Below are positions 32,738-33,269 of a DNA stretch of 33,269 nucleotides, piece by piece. How positions within the stretch are numbered: the stretch's first letter is position 1; each line of letters begins with the position of its first letter. Source of the DNA: Rhodospirillaceae bacterium (GTDB lineage Bacteria > Pseudomonadota > Alphaproteobacteria > UBA6615); NCBI GenBank assembly GCA_018702955.1, contig JABJEK010000062.1:1-33269 (forward strand). The letters are read 5' to 3'. The notes below the pieces were generated by a model, which saw nothing but the letters and a program-made list of their open reading frames with translations, was not told where the DNA came from and did not search any database. The position numbers were made by a program, and so were the translations under genes.

Positions 32738-33269
32738 TTTATTTTATTATTCTGTTTGATTTCAGAATCTTGCTACGCCAGCTCTTAGCGCACCCCACAT
32801 CCAGCCCCACATCTGCAGGTCGCTTGGACGGCTTTAGTTATTACACTGGGCAGCCGCACCGCTGCGCCGGAACTGCGTTCGGCAGGCTAATAACGGTATG
32901 AAATCGATAGTCTCCGCACGTCCGCTCATCTTCGATGGGGGGCGGTTGGATCGGGAAGTGCGACCCGGCCGGGTATATAGGAGACCGTCTCTCAACACGG
33001 CGCGAATTTTCGGACGTGTAAAGTTTGGCCGTTGAAAACTTATCAGCTTGCCTGCCGCGTGCGGATCAGTACACGCTTCAACCTTCAACCACTTCAATCT
33101 CGACCCCATCTCAACAGCCGTGAAACTTTCAAGCAGAACCGCTCATCTGCCTCGGCAGAATGGCGCCAGCTGGCGGCATGAAAGCGAGATCGCCGGCGAT
33201 TTCGGAGATTGGTTCGCTTTAGACTGACAGCACCGGCGCTTGCAATACCGCAAATATGCCGCTGAATAG
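32738..33269. other. Gene-free stretch after tRNA-Ser, possible decayed element
   Basis: This 532-base stretch holds no reading frame with convincing coding features. It is AT-rich just after the tRNA. It contains a nine-base direct repeat CCCCACATC (32793 and 32805) and an inverted pair GTTATTA (32837-32843) / TAATAAC (32888-32894). A 91-codon minus-strand frame (32834-33109) has no strong start signal or known domain. Sequence next to a tRNA 3' end is a common place for integrated elements, but no integrase or duplicated tRNA end is visible. Confidence 0.4.

Noticed and set aside
32837..32894. Inverted pair GTTATTA/TAATAAC resembling an integron attC site
   Set aside because: attC core sites need GTTRRRY and RYYYAAC. 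The T at the fourth-to-fifth positions breaks both patterns, and no integron integrase or cassette array is present.
32834..33109. 91-codon minus-strand frame after tRNA-Ser
   Set aside because: It is rich in Arg and Ser, has no recognisable domain, lacks a clear Shine-Dalgarno and does not follow the codon bias of nearby genes.

Overview
The window is GC-rich bacterial chromosome with strong G/C bias at third codon positions. Gene content and order point to an alphaproteobacterium, most likely Rhodospirillales-like: Hsp20 paired with DUF1150, RNase D next to the lpt/rpoN cluster, NDUFA9-like protein next to uppP, and interspersed alphaproteobacterial palindromic repeats. The rank is inferred from gene content, not from a marker-gene comparison. 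Nearly all of it is ordinary core genome. I found no phage, IS element, CRISPR array or defence system.

Layout. 1-1078: the end of an unidentified CDS, then a heat-shock unit (sigma-32-type promoter, structured leader resembling a ROSE RNA thermometer, hsp20, DUF1150, terminator). 1095-8043, minus strand: an envelope and nitrogen-regulation cluster read as rnd, then kdsD-lptC-lptA-lptB-rpoN-hpf-ptsN. It covers an early Kdo precursor step, the LPS export bridge and ATPase, sigma-54, ribosome hibernation and the PTS-Ntr EIIA protein. 8199-9972: an NDUFA9-like NAD(P)-binding protein and undecaprenyl-diphosphatase. 10178-13869: an HSL-type esterase, a 51-residue membrane protein, a PEP-hydrolase-family TIM barrel, a glutathione S-transferase and a TPR protein. 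13968-17882: an epimerase-like SDR, an alpha/beta hydrolase and two glycosyltransferases (GT4, GT9) probably acting on surface glycans.

17949-29336 is the translation block thrS-infC // rpmI-rplT-pheS-pheT. infC appears to start at AUC. The block is split by five minus-strand genes (20608-24998): an alternative oxidase with all six di-iron ligands, an alpha/beta hydrolase coupled to a 2-oxoglutarate/Fe(II)-type oxygenase, and two tandem SDR paralogues that lack the usual catalytic Ser and Lys. Palindromic repeats lie inside this insert. 29386-32488: a lipoprotein, lepA (with DnaA-box-like sites in front of it) and a small membrane protein. 32607-32737: a promoter and tRNA-Ser(GGA). The last ~530 bases hold no gene I can support.

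The features most worth following up are the putative RNA thermometer, the AUC-initiated infC, the alternative oxidase insert, the SDR pair with altered active sites and the palindromic repeat pairs. None amounts to a demonstrably new system.
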